Assembly (NCBI GenBank): GCA_937982115.1
Contig: CALJNE010000036.1
Coordinates: forward strand, 1 to 64,000
Source of the DNA: an uncultured Bacteroidales bacterium
GTDB lineage: Bacteria > Bacteroidota > Bacteroidia > Bacteroidales > ML635J-15
DNA: 64,000 nt
Direction of reading: 5' to 3'
Shown: one piece after another, positions 27,462-36,636 of the stretch
Layout of the letters: the number at the start of each line of letters is the position of its first letter
Numbering within the stretch: position 1 is the first letter of the stretch
Program-made: the position numbers and the translations under genes
The notes under the pieces: model-generated
What the model was told of the DNA's origin: nothing
Seen by the model: only the letters and a program-made list of their open reading frames with translations
The model's database searches: none

Positions 27462-30400
27462 ATGACAAGCAGAAAAAAAATAATTTTTATTTATGCACTC
27501 ATATTAGCATCAATAATTTCTGCATTTATTATTTTTATTCATACAAGACCCGTCGTAAAAGTTAACTATAATGAGCGTTCGGTTGAGTTTTACAACAACC
27601 TGTCAGCACTAAACAAAATTATTGAATCAAATAATATTTTAAGGAATAATATTTTTTTACTGATTAACGATAACGAAAATTTTTATTCTACAGACAGCAT
27701 TCTTAAAAAAATTCATAATTACTCCCTTTCAATGGATTCTGCATTAAATCAATTGCAAATCATAGAAAGAACATATTTACAAAACATAAAAACAAACCTC
27801 GATTTGCATTATAAAAATATTTTAAACTTGTATTATAATGACAAAAAACAAGCGGCTTATAATCAATTTATTGAAGAATTTAATCCTCTCAGCTTAAAAT
27901 TTAATGAAGTATGTTTTGAATACTCGAACAGAGAAATAAAATCACATTCAAGATTTTTAAAATCCATTGAAAAAGGGAAACAAGATTTAATGCTTTATTT
28001 TATTGTAATACTTATTTTATTGACTTCAGGCTTTGTAATTTTTCTAAGAACATTTACTCAAACAGAAAAGAATTACTTTAAAAAATTATACGACATTGAA
28101 AATTTGCAAAAAACAAATTTGTTTTTTAAAAAACTTTTAGATAAGGAAAAGAAATTAATAAATGTTTTCTCTTCGGCTGGAATAGGAATGGTGATTTTAG
28201 ACTTTTCCGAATCTACTGCTTTTGCAGATACTAAAGCTGCACAAATATTAGGGTTAAATACTGTCGGAAACGAAATTTCAAGTGCAAATAATTTTGTTTT
28301 CGACATAAATGAAATTAATAATGTTTTTCCTCATCAAGATATTTTGAAAAATTACAATATCACAAAAAAATCCGATTCTGTAATAAGTTTTGAAATTTCT
28401 CATCCTTTAAAAGGAAAAGTGATTATAAAGTTTTTCTCATCAATCATCTATGATGAAAATTCCGGCGAAGTAAAAGAAATATACTCGATTGTCAGGGATA
28501 TTAGCGAAGAGAAAAAAAACAAAGAATTAAAAGAAAAATATTATCATTTTATTAAAAGTATAAGTTCTAAAAACAAACTCGGATATTGGGAGTGGGATAC
28601 TTCGAAACCAAAACCCGATGTTTCTGATGAATGGCTCAAGATTTTTGGCATTGATAGAGATGTGTATGAAAATTCAACTGTTGACCATCTGGTATCGTAC
28701 TGGGACAAAGAATCTTTGCAACTTGTTGTGAAAAGAATGCAAATGATGAAAAAAGCCCAAATTTCCGAATTTTTTGATGAATATATTTTTAATCATCCCG
28801 TTAAAGGTAAGATGTATATCGAAGTTTTTGGAAAAATTGTTGATTATACTCCTCAGGGAAAAGCAATTTATCAAGGTTATCATAAAGATACTTCAGAGTT
28901 TAAGAAACTTAAATCCGATTTGGAATTAATATCAAAAGAAAGAAAATTTTTAACCGAAAACTTCCCGCTGCCTTTACTTATTGCAGAAGAAAAAGATTTA
29001 AACAACAAACAAAATTATTACTTTGTTGTCATTAATTCAGAATTTGAATTATTAACAAACATTAATAGATCTTCCATCATAAACAAACCCATAAAGCAAA
29101 TTACCGAAATTGCATTTCAGGAAGATATCCTGAATGAAATAGAAACATTACAAAAAAACAAAAAATTACAATTTGATGTTTTTGACGAAAAATTAAAAAA
29201 ACATCTCGAAGTGTTTGCTTTTATGCTTAATGATAAGCGGTTTGCTGTTATTTTTACCGATATTAGTGAAAACAAAAAACTACTCGAATACTATAAAAAT
29301 CATGAATCATTAAGCAAATATTTAACGAATTATTCCGAAAAAGCGATATTATTCATAAAGCCTGAAACTTTTAAAATAATTTACTCAAACTCAAAAGCCA
29401 AAGAATTTTTTAATGCAACCTGTGATGAAGATTTTAAAAATCTCGATTTTATAAAACTTCAGACAAATAATTTACAAAAGGAAAAATTAATTTCATTTTT
29501 TATTAAACAAGCAAGCACAAATTTTGAAAAAATAAAGAATATACCACTAGAATGGGAATTTAGAAGATTTGACGGCTCCAAATTTTACGGAAAAATAAAA
29601 TTAAATAAAATTACCTACAACAACTCCGAAGTTATTATTGCCGAAATTAGCGATGTTACTGAATTTAGCGAGACTGTAAAAAAATACGAAAGAATTCAAC
29701 ATTGGCTTCAAAAAATAATTAATGCAATTCCATCATTACTGGTAGTAAAGGACAATTTTGGAAATATTTTAATGGCAAACGATATTTATCTCCAAACTTT
29801 CGGGCAAACTGCTGAAACAATTGTTGGTAAAAACAATAAAGAAATTTATCATCCGAGCGATGCTAACATAATACAACAAATTGATAACGAAGTTTCACAA
29901 TATGGAATCTCAAGAACTTATGAACAGAAACTTTTTATTTCAACCGGAGAACAAAGATATTTTTTGGTAAACAAAGTGCCGCTTAGAGATGAAAACAATA
30001 AAGTTTACGCCATAGTTTCCCATGCAACTGATATTACCCAGCTAAAAAACCTTGAAGAAAAACTCAGAACACTAAAAGATGAGGCAGTAAGTGCCAATCG
30101 AGCAAAATCTGTTTTTCTCGCAAACATGAGTCACGAGATTCGCACACCGTTAAATTCAATAATCGGTTTTTCAGAGATTCTGGCAAATATTGCTTCAGAC
30201 CTTGTTGTAAAAAATCATGCTCACTCTATACTCACAGCAGGCAAAGCTCTTTTAAATCTGATAAACGATGTTCTTGATCTGGCAAAAATCGAATCCGGAA
30301 AAATAAATCTCAATCCAGACTACCACGACCTAAATAAAATTCTCGATGAAATAAACAGCATCTTTAAATTACGAGCCGAAGAAAAAGGATTGAACTTTAA

Positions 30401-31505
30401 AGTAGTTTCAGATATTAAACAAGGTCTGGTTGTGAATATTGACGGACATAAAATTCGACAGGTTCTGCTTAATCTAGTTGGCAATGCAATAAAATTTACA
30501 GAAAAAGGATTTGTTGAAGTTAGCTTGAAACACAACTTAAAAGAAAATTCTCTCGCCGATATAGAAATAAAAGTGAGCGACAGCGGACCGGGAATTTCCG
30601 AATCCGATTTGAATAAAATATTTTTACCTTTCGAACAAGCCGGAAACATTGATAACCAAAAATTCGGAGGAACAGGCCTTGGACTGAGTATTTGCGACAA
30701 AATAATCAGATTAATGAACGGAAACATTTTAGTGGAAAGCAAATTTAATTACGGGACAACTTTTACTGTCAGTATCCCAAACATAGAATATGAATTAACA
30801 AATCAAATTTTTACCAAAAAATCTAAAAAAGTTCTTGAAGTGATTTTTGATAAAGCAAAAATTCTAATTACCGACGATGTAAAGGACAGCCGCGATATTT
30901 TAACCGGACATCTGAAAACCTACAATTTTGGAATATACGAAGCAGTTTCTGGCAATCACGCTTTACAATTAGTGAAACAAGTGAAACCCGATATTCTAAT
31001 CCTTGATATCAGACTTCCGGATATTTCGGGAATTGATATTGCTAAAGCCGTCAAAGAAGATATTTCGCCCAAAACAAAAATAATTGCATACACTGTTGCT
31101 ATTGACAAGATTCTTGTCGAAGAAAAAATAAACGAATACTTCGACGGATACATTACTAAACCCGTGATAAAGTCAGCACTCATTAACGAACTAAAAAAAT
31201 TCATCCCATACAAGGAAATATCTTCTTCAAAACCTAAAGAAAACAAATTATTCGCCTTTAATGATACAACAAAAAATATTATTAAAGATTTTCTTAGTAA
31301 AAACAACATTTCAGAACCTTCGGACTTTACAAAAAAATTACTGACTTTATTGATTTCAGAAATTAAAAACTCTTTCACAAGTTATAAAGACGAAGACTCC
31401 GAAAAACTCATTGACAGCCTCGAAAAAGCATTGATGGAATTCAATGTGGAAGTTATTGATTACTTTAAAAATTTATTCATAAATATTAAAAATGAAGAAA
31501 TCTAA
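27462..31505 (+). CDS. Hybrid sensor histidine kinase with multiple PAS domains and a receiver
   Basis: 1347 residues from the ATG at 27462. A TTG at 27447 is in frame but too near the promoter to be favoured. Two membrane segments (about 6-27 and 178-196) flank a helical periplasmic sensor, so the protein sits in the inner membrane. Four or five PAS/PAC-like domains follow (about 225-870). The kinase core is complete: FLANMSHEIRTPLNSI (about 883, phospho-His), NLVGNAIKFT (N box, about 1004), DSGPGISE (G1, about 1041) and GGTGLGLSI (G2, about 1070). A receiver (about 1131-1250) has the Asp in LILDIRLPD and the Lys in ITKP. The last ~95 residues are helical and unassigned. The next gene starts inside or just after its end. 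Confidence 0.92.
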   Translation: MTSRKKIIFIYALILASIISAFIIFIHTRPVVKVNYNERSVEFYNNLSALNKIIESNNILRNNIFLLINDNENFYSTDSILKKIHNYSLSMDSALNQLQIIERTYLQNIKTNLDLHYKNILNLYYNDKKQAAYNQFIEEFNPLSLKFNEVCFEYSNREIKSHSRFLKSIEKGKQDLMLYFIVILILLTSGFVIFLRTFTQTEKNYFKKLYDIENLQKTNLFFKKLLDKEKKLINVFSSAGIGMVILDFSESTAFADTKAAQILGLNTVGNEISSANNFVFDINEINNVFPHQDILKNYNITKKSDSVISFEISHPLKGKVIIKFFSSIIYDENSGEVKEIYSIVRDISEEKKNKELKEKYYHFIKSISSKNKLGYWEWDTSKPKPDVSDEWLKIFGIDRDVYENSTVDHLVSYWDKESLQLVVKRMQMMKKAQISEFFDEYIFNHPVKGKMYIEVFGKIVDYTPQGKAIYQGYHKDTSEFKKLKSDLELISKERKFLTENFPLPLLIAEEKDLNNKQNYYFVVINSEFELLTNINRSSIINKPIKQITEIAFQEDILNEIETLQKNKKLQFDVFDEKLKKHLEVFAFMLNDKRFAVIFTDISENKKLLEYYKNHESLSKYLTNYSEKAILFIKPETFKIIYSNSKAKEFFNATCDEDFKNLDFIKLQTNNLQKEKLISFFIKQASTNFEKIKNIPLEWEFRRFDGSKFYGKIKLNKITYNNSEVIIAEISDVTEFSETVKKYERIQHWLQKIINAIPSLLVVKDNFGNILMANDIYLQTFGQTAETIVGKNNKEIYHPSDANIIQQIDNEVSQYGISRTYEQKLFISTGEQRYFLVNKVPLRDENNKVYAIVSHATDITQLKNLEEKLRTLKDEAVSANRAKSVFLANMSHEIRTPLNSIIGFSEILANIASDLVVKNHAHSILTAGKALLNLINDVLDLAKIESGKINLNPDYHDLNKILDEINSIFKLRAEEKGLNFKVVSDIKQGLVVNIDGHKIRQVLLNLVGNAIKFTEKGFVEVSLKHNLKENSLADIEIKVSDSGPGISESDLNKIFLPFEQAGNIDNQKFGGTGLGLSICDKIIRLMNGNILVESKFNYGTTFTVSIPNIEYELTNQIFTKKSKKVLEVIFDKAKILITDDVKDSRDILTGHLKTYNFGIYEAVSGNHALQLVKQVKPDILILDIRLPDISGIDIAKAVKEDISPKTKIIAYTVAIDKILVEEKINEYFDGYITKPVIKSALINELKKFIPYKEISSSKPKENKLFAFNDTTKNIIKDFLSKNNISEPSDFTKKLLTLLISEIKNSFTSYKDEDSEKLIDSLEKALMEFNVEVIDYFKNLFINIKNEEI

Positions 31506-31527
31506 TTTTGCAAAACACATTAAAACT

Positions 31528-34500
31528 ATGAAAACCAAAATAATTATATTCATTCTTTTGTGTTTTTCATTCTCAACTTTTGCACAAATAAATCCTGAAT
31601 TAAAAAAAGTATTATCCAGAGAAGAAATTCAATATCTAAATAATAATAGAAAGCTTAAAGTAATTTTTTTGCAAAATGATTTTAGCCCCTATTGGTCATT
31701 TTTAAATAATTACGCGTTTGGCACAAATAAAGATTACCTCGATATTTTTCTGGAATATACCGGATTGAAATGCGATACAATAATTGTTTCGTGCCAGGAT
31801 GCTCTTAAACTTATGGAAAACGGGCAGGCCGACCTAATTCCTTTTATTACTAATTGCTATCAAGGAAACAAAATAACATTCTCACACAGAATTTTTAAAA
31901 CAAATTTGGTGATTATTTCAAAAAATAAAATAATAAATGAACTTACTGGCTTATCGGGCAATAATGTTGCGGTAGGGAAAAATATGTATGTAAAAAAATT
32001 TCTGGAACAAGAAATTGCCGGAATTAATCTCATTGAATACAACACCGAAAATGCTGCTCTTGATGCATTGCAGAATAATGAAGTAGATTTTTTTGCCGGA
32101 GAATATTTTACGTCATTAAATAAACTCAAAAACACAAACCATCAATTCCAAATAAACAAATATTTAGAGCCAATAAGTATTCATTTTGGAGTAAATAATA
32201 CCAATAAAATCCTTTTGAACATAGTAAACAAAGTTTTTACAATAATTGAGTTTAAGTACAAACAGAACATTTTGAAAAAATATAATCTAAACAACACAAT
32301 AACAGATTTTATACCATCTCCCGAAGAAATTGAGTATATAAATTCCTTACCCGTTTTAAAAGTTGGATACAAAACTTTTAGAATACCTGTTGAATATTCT
32401 GAGAATGGAAAGCTTAAAGGTTTTCTACCCGATATTAACAATTTGTTTTTTAGTCAACTTGGTCTAAAAACAGAATCAATATTATACGATGATTTGAATG
32501 AAATGTTTGAAGACCTGCGAACAGGAAAAATTGACATTATTGCAAGCTTGAACTATAATCCCGATAGAGCAAAAAAATTCCTTTTTTCAGATTCTTATTT
32601 AAAAAATTCTTTTGTTGTAGTTTCAAAACATAAACAAATTAACGATTTATCACAAGCAGAAGACCAAATTGCCGGCGTTTATTCTTCGTATTGGATTACA
32701 GATGAGCTATCAAAAAGATCTCCAAAAATAAAATTTGTCTTATACTCTGATATTGAAAAATTTTTTAATGACTTGAGTTCAAAAAAAATTAACTATGGAA
32801 TTATTAACAGGTTTTCATATTTATATTTTAAGAATAAATTAGACAAAAAAAACATCAACTTTTGTTATGAATTGCCATTTTGGGAAACAGTATGTTTTGC
32901 ACTTAACGAAAAACATTTTCAGCTGCTGCCAATTTTAAATCGAGCTATTCGCAGTACCGAAACCCAAACTATCAGCAATACAATATTACTCTGGCATATA
33001 AATAATTCTCAAAATACAAAAAAATCATTTACTAAAACTATTATTATCATAACAGTAATTTTGATATTTATTCACTCTCTATTGATATATTTCCTTAAAA
33101 AGCAATACAATAAAAAAATAAAAGTTCTAAAAACTTTAAATGAAATAAATCACAAAAATTCGGAGTATAAAAGAATTTACAATAGTTTAATGGACGTTTA
33201 TTTTAAACTAGATTTAAACGGAACCATACTTGAAATCAGTCCTTCGCTTACGGAAATCGGCGGTTACCTTCCGGATGAAGTTATTGGCAAAACCGACGCC
33301 TTTTTTTACTCCGAAATTTCTGAACGAGAATACATATATAAGAAGTTATACGAAACAGGAAAACTTTTTAACGAAAGAATACACTTGAAACATAAATCAG
33401 GAAAAATAGTTCCGGTTTCGGTAAATACTAAAATAGTTTTTGATGAAAATAATAATCCCTTATTTATTGAGGGATTTTTGAGAAATGTTGAAACTACTGT
33501 TCTACTTGAAAAAGAACTCGAAGAAAATATTAAAAAATTAGAATTTATTATTAACTCGGAAAAAATCGGTATTACAATTATTTCACCGTTGAATCGAACT
33601 TTTTCTGCAAATAATATATTCTACGACTTTTTTGAATTAACTCCTGATGAAAATTCCTCACAATCTTTTAATAAATTCTTTGATTTTGTGTCGGAATCTG
33701 ATCAAGTAATTATCAAAAAAGGATTTGATGCCATAATTTCTAAAAGAATAGAAGAATTTGAACACGAATTAAAAATAACAACAGCAAACAGAAATGAAAA
33801 ATACATATTCTCAAGATTTGTAAAATTCTCCGAAAAAGATAATGATATTTTAATTATTGGAATACACAAAGACGAAAGAGATACTGTTGCTTTAAGAAAT
33901 ACTATCAAAATTAACGAAATAGAATGCTCTTTGATGCAAAAGAATTTGAATCATTGCTTGCTTTACCTCGATAAAAATTTAAACATAATTCAAACAAAAA
34001 ATCTCTTAAACGAAATAGATACCGATATTACAGGAAAAAATCTTTGTGAGGTTTTTAATTTTGAAATAATTAAAGATAATGAAGGTAAAAATCTTAACAT
34101 TTCTGTTTTAAATAACATAATAAACTATCGAGATATAATTGCAAAAGCTATTATTATAAACTCAAAGCAAGAACATATAGAAAAATTTCTAACCCTATCA
34201 TTTACTAACTTGGATTTCGACAAAAACCTTATTTTATGTTTGATAATTGATAAAACAAGCCTTATTAAATCAAAAAAAGAATCAAAAGATTTAGCATTAC
34301 AAATACAAAAACTGAAAGAACTAAACGATAATTTTGTTGAAAGCATTGCCTATGAGCTTCGAGAACCTATTTCGGCAATAATAGGTTTTTCACAAATGCT
34401 CGAAGGGAACATCTACGATTTGAGTAAAAAAGAAAATTATCTGGAATTAATCAAAAAGAATTCTGATGAAATTGTGTCCATAATAGAATCGCTTAATACA

Positions 34501-35412
34501 TTATCTGATATTTCAGCCGGCAGATTAGAAATTTTTAAAAGTTCTTTCAACATAGTTTTGCTTATAGATGAAACCTTAAAAAGTTTATCTCAACAAATTG
34601 AATCAAAGAATCTTGGAATTGAAAAAATTATAAAAATTCCCAAAACGGCAGAAATAGTTTTTTCCGACTTGCAAAAAATAAGCAAGACTTTAAATTTTGT
34701 AACAAAACATATAATCGAAAACAACAATTCAGGTACGTTAATAATACAGGTATCATTGAAAGGAAAACTTCTTGAAATAAAAATGCAACCCAATTCTACA
34801 GAAATTGCCGAGAGTAAATACGAACTTATAGAAACATTTTTGCAAGGAAAGAAAAACACCAGATACTGGCTACAACTAAAAACTCTTTCAATTTTTATGG
34901 AGAATCTGGGCGGTTATTTAAAATTCTATTCAGCAAACAGCGGAGATTCTGCTATTATAGGTTTTGAAATATCAAATTATTCCGATAATATTAGTACTGA
35001 TAAAAAGATTTCCGATAAAGCAATTTCGAAAGAAAATCTAAAAGCAAAAATTTTAATTGTGGAAGACGAAGAGTTTAATTACATTTACCTATCGGAAATT
35101 TTTAAAATGTATGGATATGATTATATTATTGCAAACAACGGAATTCAAGCCATAGAAATAATAAAAGAAAAAGGAAATGAAATTGACCTTATCTTAATGG
35201 ATATACGAATACCTGATATGGATGGAATTAAAACAAGCATTGAAATAAGAAAATTCAATCAAAAAATTCCTATCATCATCCAAACAGCATTTAATTATGA
35301 TATGGATTATGAATTGAAAATTCAAAAATATTGTAATGATTTTATTCAAAAGCCAATAATTGCCGAGATTTTGATACATAAAATTGAAAACCTGTTAAAA
35401 AATAAAATATGA
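31528..35412 (+). CDS. BvgS-like double periplasmic-binding-domain sensor with a degenerate kinase core and intact receiver
   Basis: 1294 residues from the ATG at 31528, chosen because it gives a short signal peptide (MKTKIIIFILLCFSFSTFAQ). An in-frame ATG at 31492 would overlap the preceding gene by 14 bases. Two SBP_bac_3-type solute-binding domains (about 28-250 and 265-485) precede a membrane segment (about 500-520) and a PAS domain (about 550-680), then two less clear PAS-like regions. The HisKA-like helix reads IAYELREPISAIIGF: the phospho-accepting His is Tyr (codon TAT 34351-34353). The ATPase region lacks recognisable N, G1 and G2 boxes. The final receiver (about 1172-1290) is intact, with EDEE, LILMDIRIPDMDG and QKPI. 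It is probably a pseudokinase that signals through partners. Confidence 0.88.
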   Translation: MKTKIIIFILLCFSFSTFAQINPELKKVLSREEIQYLNNNRKLKVIFLQNDFSPYWSFLNNYAFGTNKDYLDIFLEYTGLKCDTIIVSCQDALKLMENGQADLIPFITNCYQGNKITFSHRIFKTNLVIISKNKIINELTGLSGNNVAVGKNMYVKKFLEQEIAGINLIEYNTENAALDALQNNEVDFFAGEYFTSLNKLKNTNHQFQINKYLEPISIHFGVNNTNKILLNIVNKVFTIIEFKYKQNILKKYNLNNTITDFIPSPEEIEYINSLPVLKVGYKTFRIPVEYSENGKLKGFLPDINNLFFSQLGLKTESILYDDLNEMFEDLRTGKIDIIASLNYNPDRAKKFLFSDSYLKNSFVVVSKHKQINDLSQAEDQIAGVYSSYWITDELSKRSPKIKFVLYSDIEKFFNDLSSKKINYGIINRFSYLYFKNKLDKKNINFCYELPFWETVCFALNEKHFQLLPILNRAIRSTETQTISNTILLWHINNSQNTKKSFTKTIIIITVILIFIHSLLIYFLKKQYNKKIKVLKTLNEINHKNSEYKRIYNSLMDVYFKLDLNGTILEISPSLTEIGGYLPDEVIGKTDAFFYSEISEREYIYKKLYETGKLFNERIHLKHKSGKIVPVSVNTKIVFDENNNPLFIEGFLRNVETTVLLEKELEENIKKLEFIINSEKIGITIISPLNRTFSANNIFYDFFELTPDENSSQSFNKFFDFVSESDQVIIKKGFDAIISKRIEEFEHELKITTANRNEKYIFSRFVKFSEKDNDILIIGIHKDERDTVALRNTIKINEIECSLMQKNLNHCLLYLDKNLNIIQTKNLLNEIDTDITGKNLCEVFNFEIIKDNEGKNLNISVLNNIINYRDIIAKAIIINSKQEHIEKFLTLSFTNLDFDKNLILCLIIDKTSLIKSKKESKDLALQIQKLKELNDNFVESIAYELREPISAIIGFSQMLEGNIYDLSKKENYLELIKKNSDEIVSIIESLNTLSDISAGRLEIFKSSFNIVLLIDETLKSLSQQIESKNLGIEKIIKIPKTAEIVFSDLQKISKTLNFVTKHIIENNNSGTLIIQVSLKGKLLEIKMQPNSTEIAESKYELIETFLQGKKNTRYWLQLKTLSIFMENLGGYLKFYSANSGDSAIIGFEISNYSDNISTDKKISDKAISKENLKAKILIVEDEEFNYIYLSEIFKMYGYDYIIANNGIQAIEIIKEKGNEIDLILMDIRIPDMDGIKTSIEIRKFNQKIPIIIQTAFNYDMDYELKIQKYCNDFIQKPIIAEILIHKIENLLKNKI

Positions 35413-36551
35413 ACAGTAGAATTTTAATCGTTGACGACAGACCGAAAAATATTCAGATACTTGCTAATCATCTCACAAATGATGGTTACGATGTAGAATA
35501 TGCCACAAGTGGTAAAGAAGCAATAAAAATTCTCGAAAAAGAAGATTTCGACTTAATCCTTCTGGATGTGATGATGCCGGGAATAGATGGTTTTGAAACC
35601 TGCAAAAGAATTAAAAAACTCGAGAATAAAAGTAACATTCCCATTATTTTTGTTACGGCAAAAACCGATATTGACAGTATAACGTTAGGATTCGAATACG
35701 GCGGCGTTGATTATATCTCCAAACCTTTCAAAGCCGATGAACTTCTTGTAAGAGTAAAAACGCATATCGAACTTAAAAAAGCAAAAGATATGCTTAATTA
35801 TCATAAATCCTATCTCGAAAAAAGAGAAGATTTCTATAACAAGGAAATAAACAAACTCAAAAAAGCCTTATTAGAAAAAAATAAGCAATTTGAATCAATA
35901 TGCAACCATTACAGCGAAATCTTAAATCTTTATAACCAGGCAATATCAAAAATACAAATACAAACATCCATTCCACTGAGCTTATTAAAAGCTGAACAAA
36001 TAAACGAAAAGCAAACTGCATTATTATTGGAATTGGAAAAAGCAATAAAAAATAATGCTAAAGATATAGATTTACTTAATCAATATCACGATATTCTCAG
36101 TTTAAGGGAAAAAGCCCTGAAACTAAAAGATGTTTTTGTTGCTAAAGTTATTGCTGATGCAATTAACCTAAACTCAAATAAAATTAATCTGCTCCAACTG
36201 AACATAAATACTAATATTAATAATGAAACTACAATCAAAGCAGACACAGAATATATTAAGGCAGCTTTTGCGTCATTGCTTGGTTTCATTATTGAAAATT
36301 CCGATAAGGCAGAAACAATAAATATTGATGTTACAAAATCTGACGACGAAATTGCCATAAGCATTATTAAATCACACAAACAATTCGAAAAAGAGTTAAT
36401 ACTGTATCCTCATAAAATAATTATCGAAAACAAAAAACAGAATTTCAATTTATTTCTATCGAGTTTTATTTTCGAAATTCACAACTTTAAATTTAAAATT
36501 GGTAACAATAACGAAGGAGGAGCCTATATTCGAGTCAATATTTCAAAATAG
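35409..36551 (+). CDS. Receiver-domain protein with coiled coil and ATPase-like C terminus
   Basis: 380 residues, starting within the stop of the previous gene (ATGA overlap). The N-terminal receiver (about 1-120) is complete: VDDRPKN acidic pocket, LLLDVMMPGIDGF phospho-Asp near residue 53, VTAKT and SKPF. A long lysine/glutamate-rich coiled coil (about 125-240) follows. The C-terminal 140 residues resemble a histidine-kinase ATPase fold (ADTEYIKAAFASLLGFIIEN, INIDVTKSDDEIAISI) but without a recognisable N-box Asn or glycine-rich lid. There is no DNA-binding or cyclic-nucleotide domain, so the output must be through protein contact. It is the end of the three-gene operon. Confidence 0.85.
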   Translation: MNSRILIVDDRPKNIQILANHLTNDGYDVEYATSGKEAIKILEKEDFDLILLDVMMPGIDGFETCKRIKKLENKSNIPIIFVTAKTDIDSITLGFEYGGVDYISKPFKADELLVRVKTHIELKKAKDMLNYHKSYLEKREDFYNKEINKLKKALLEKNKQFESICNHYSEILNLYNQAISKIQIQTSIPLSLLKAEQINEKQTALLLELEKAIKNNAKDIDLLNQYHDILSLREKALKLKDVFVAKVIADAINLNSNKINLLQLNINTNINNETTIKADTEYIKAAFASLLGFIIENSDKAETINIDVTKSDDEIAISIIKSHKQFEKELILYPHKIIIENKKQNFNLFLSSFIFEIHNFKFKIGNNNEGGAYIRVNISK

Positions 36552-36595
36552 TATTTACCGCTTCGATTATAAGGCTAACTTTTATTAAATCAAGA

Positions 36596-36625
36596 GTTGT
36601 AATTTTATGATTTATTGTATTTTTG
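36596..36625 (+). promoter_or_regulatory. Promoter of leuS
   Basis: GTTG (36596-36599), 18-base spacer, TATTTTTG (36618-36625). The -7 box is perfect and ends 11 bases before ATG 36637. An upstream in-frame ATG at 36607 lies inside the promoter and so is unlikely to be used. Confidence 0.5.
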
Positions 36626-36636
36626 CCAAAAAAAAT

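Noticed and set aside
30320-31378. Two 140-codon minus-strand frames opposite the hybrid kinase
   Set aside because: They are mirrored by the kinase ATPase and receiver codons; no independent support.
36607-36636. Upstream ATG for leuS
   Set aside because: It lies inside the -7 promoter box and adds residues not found in the family.
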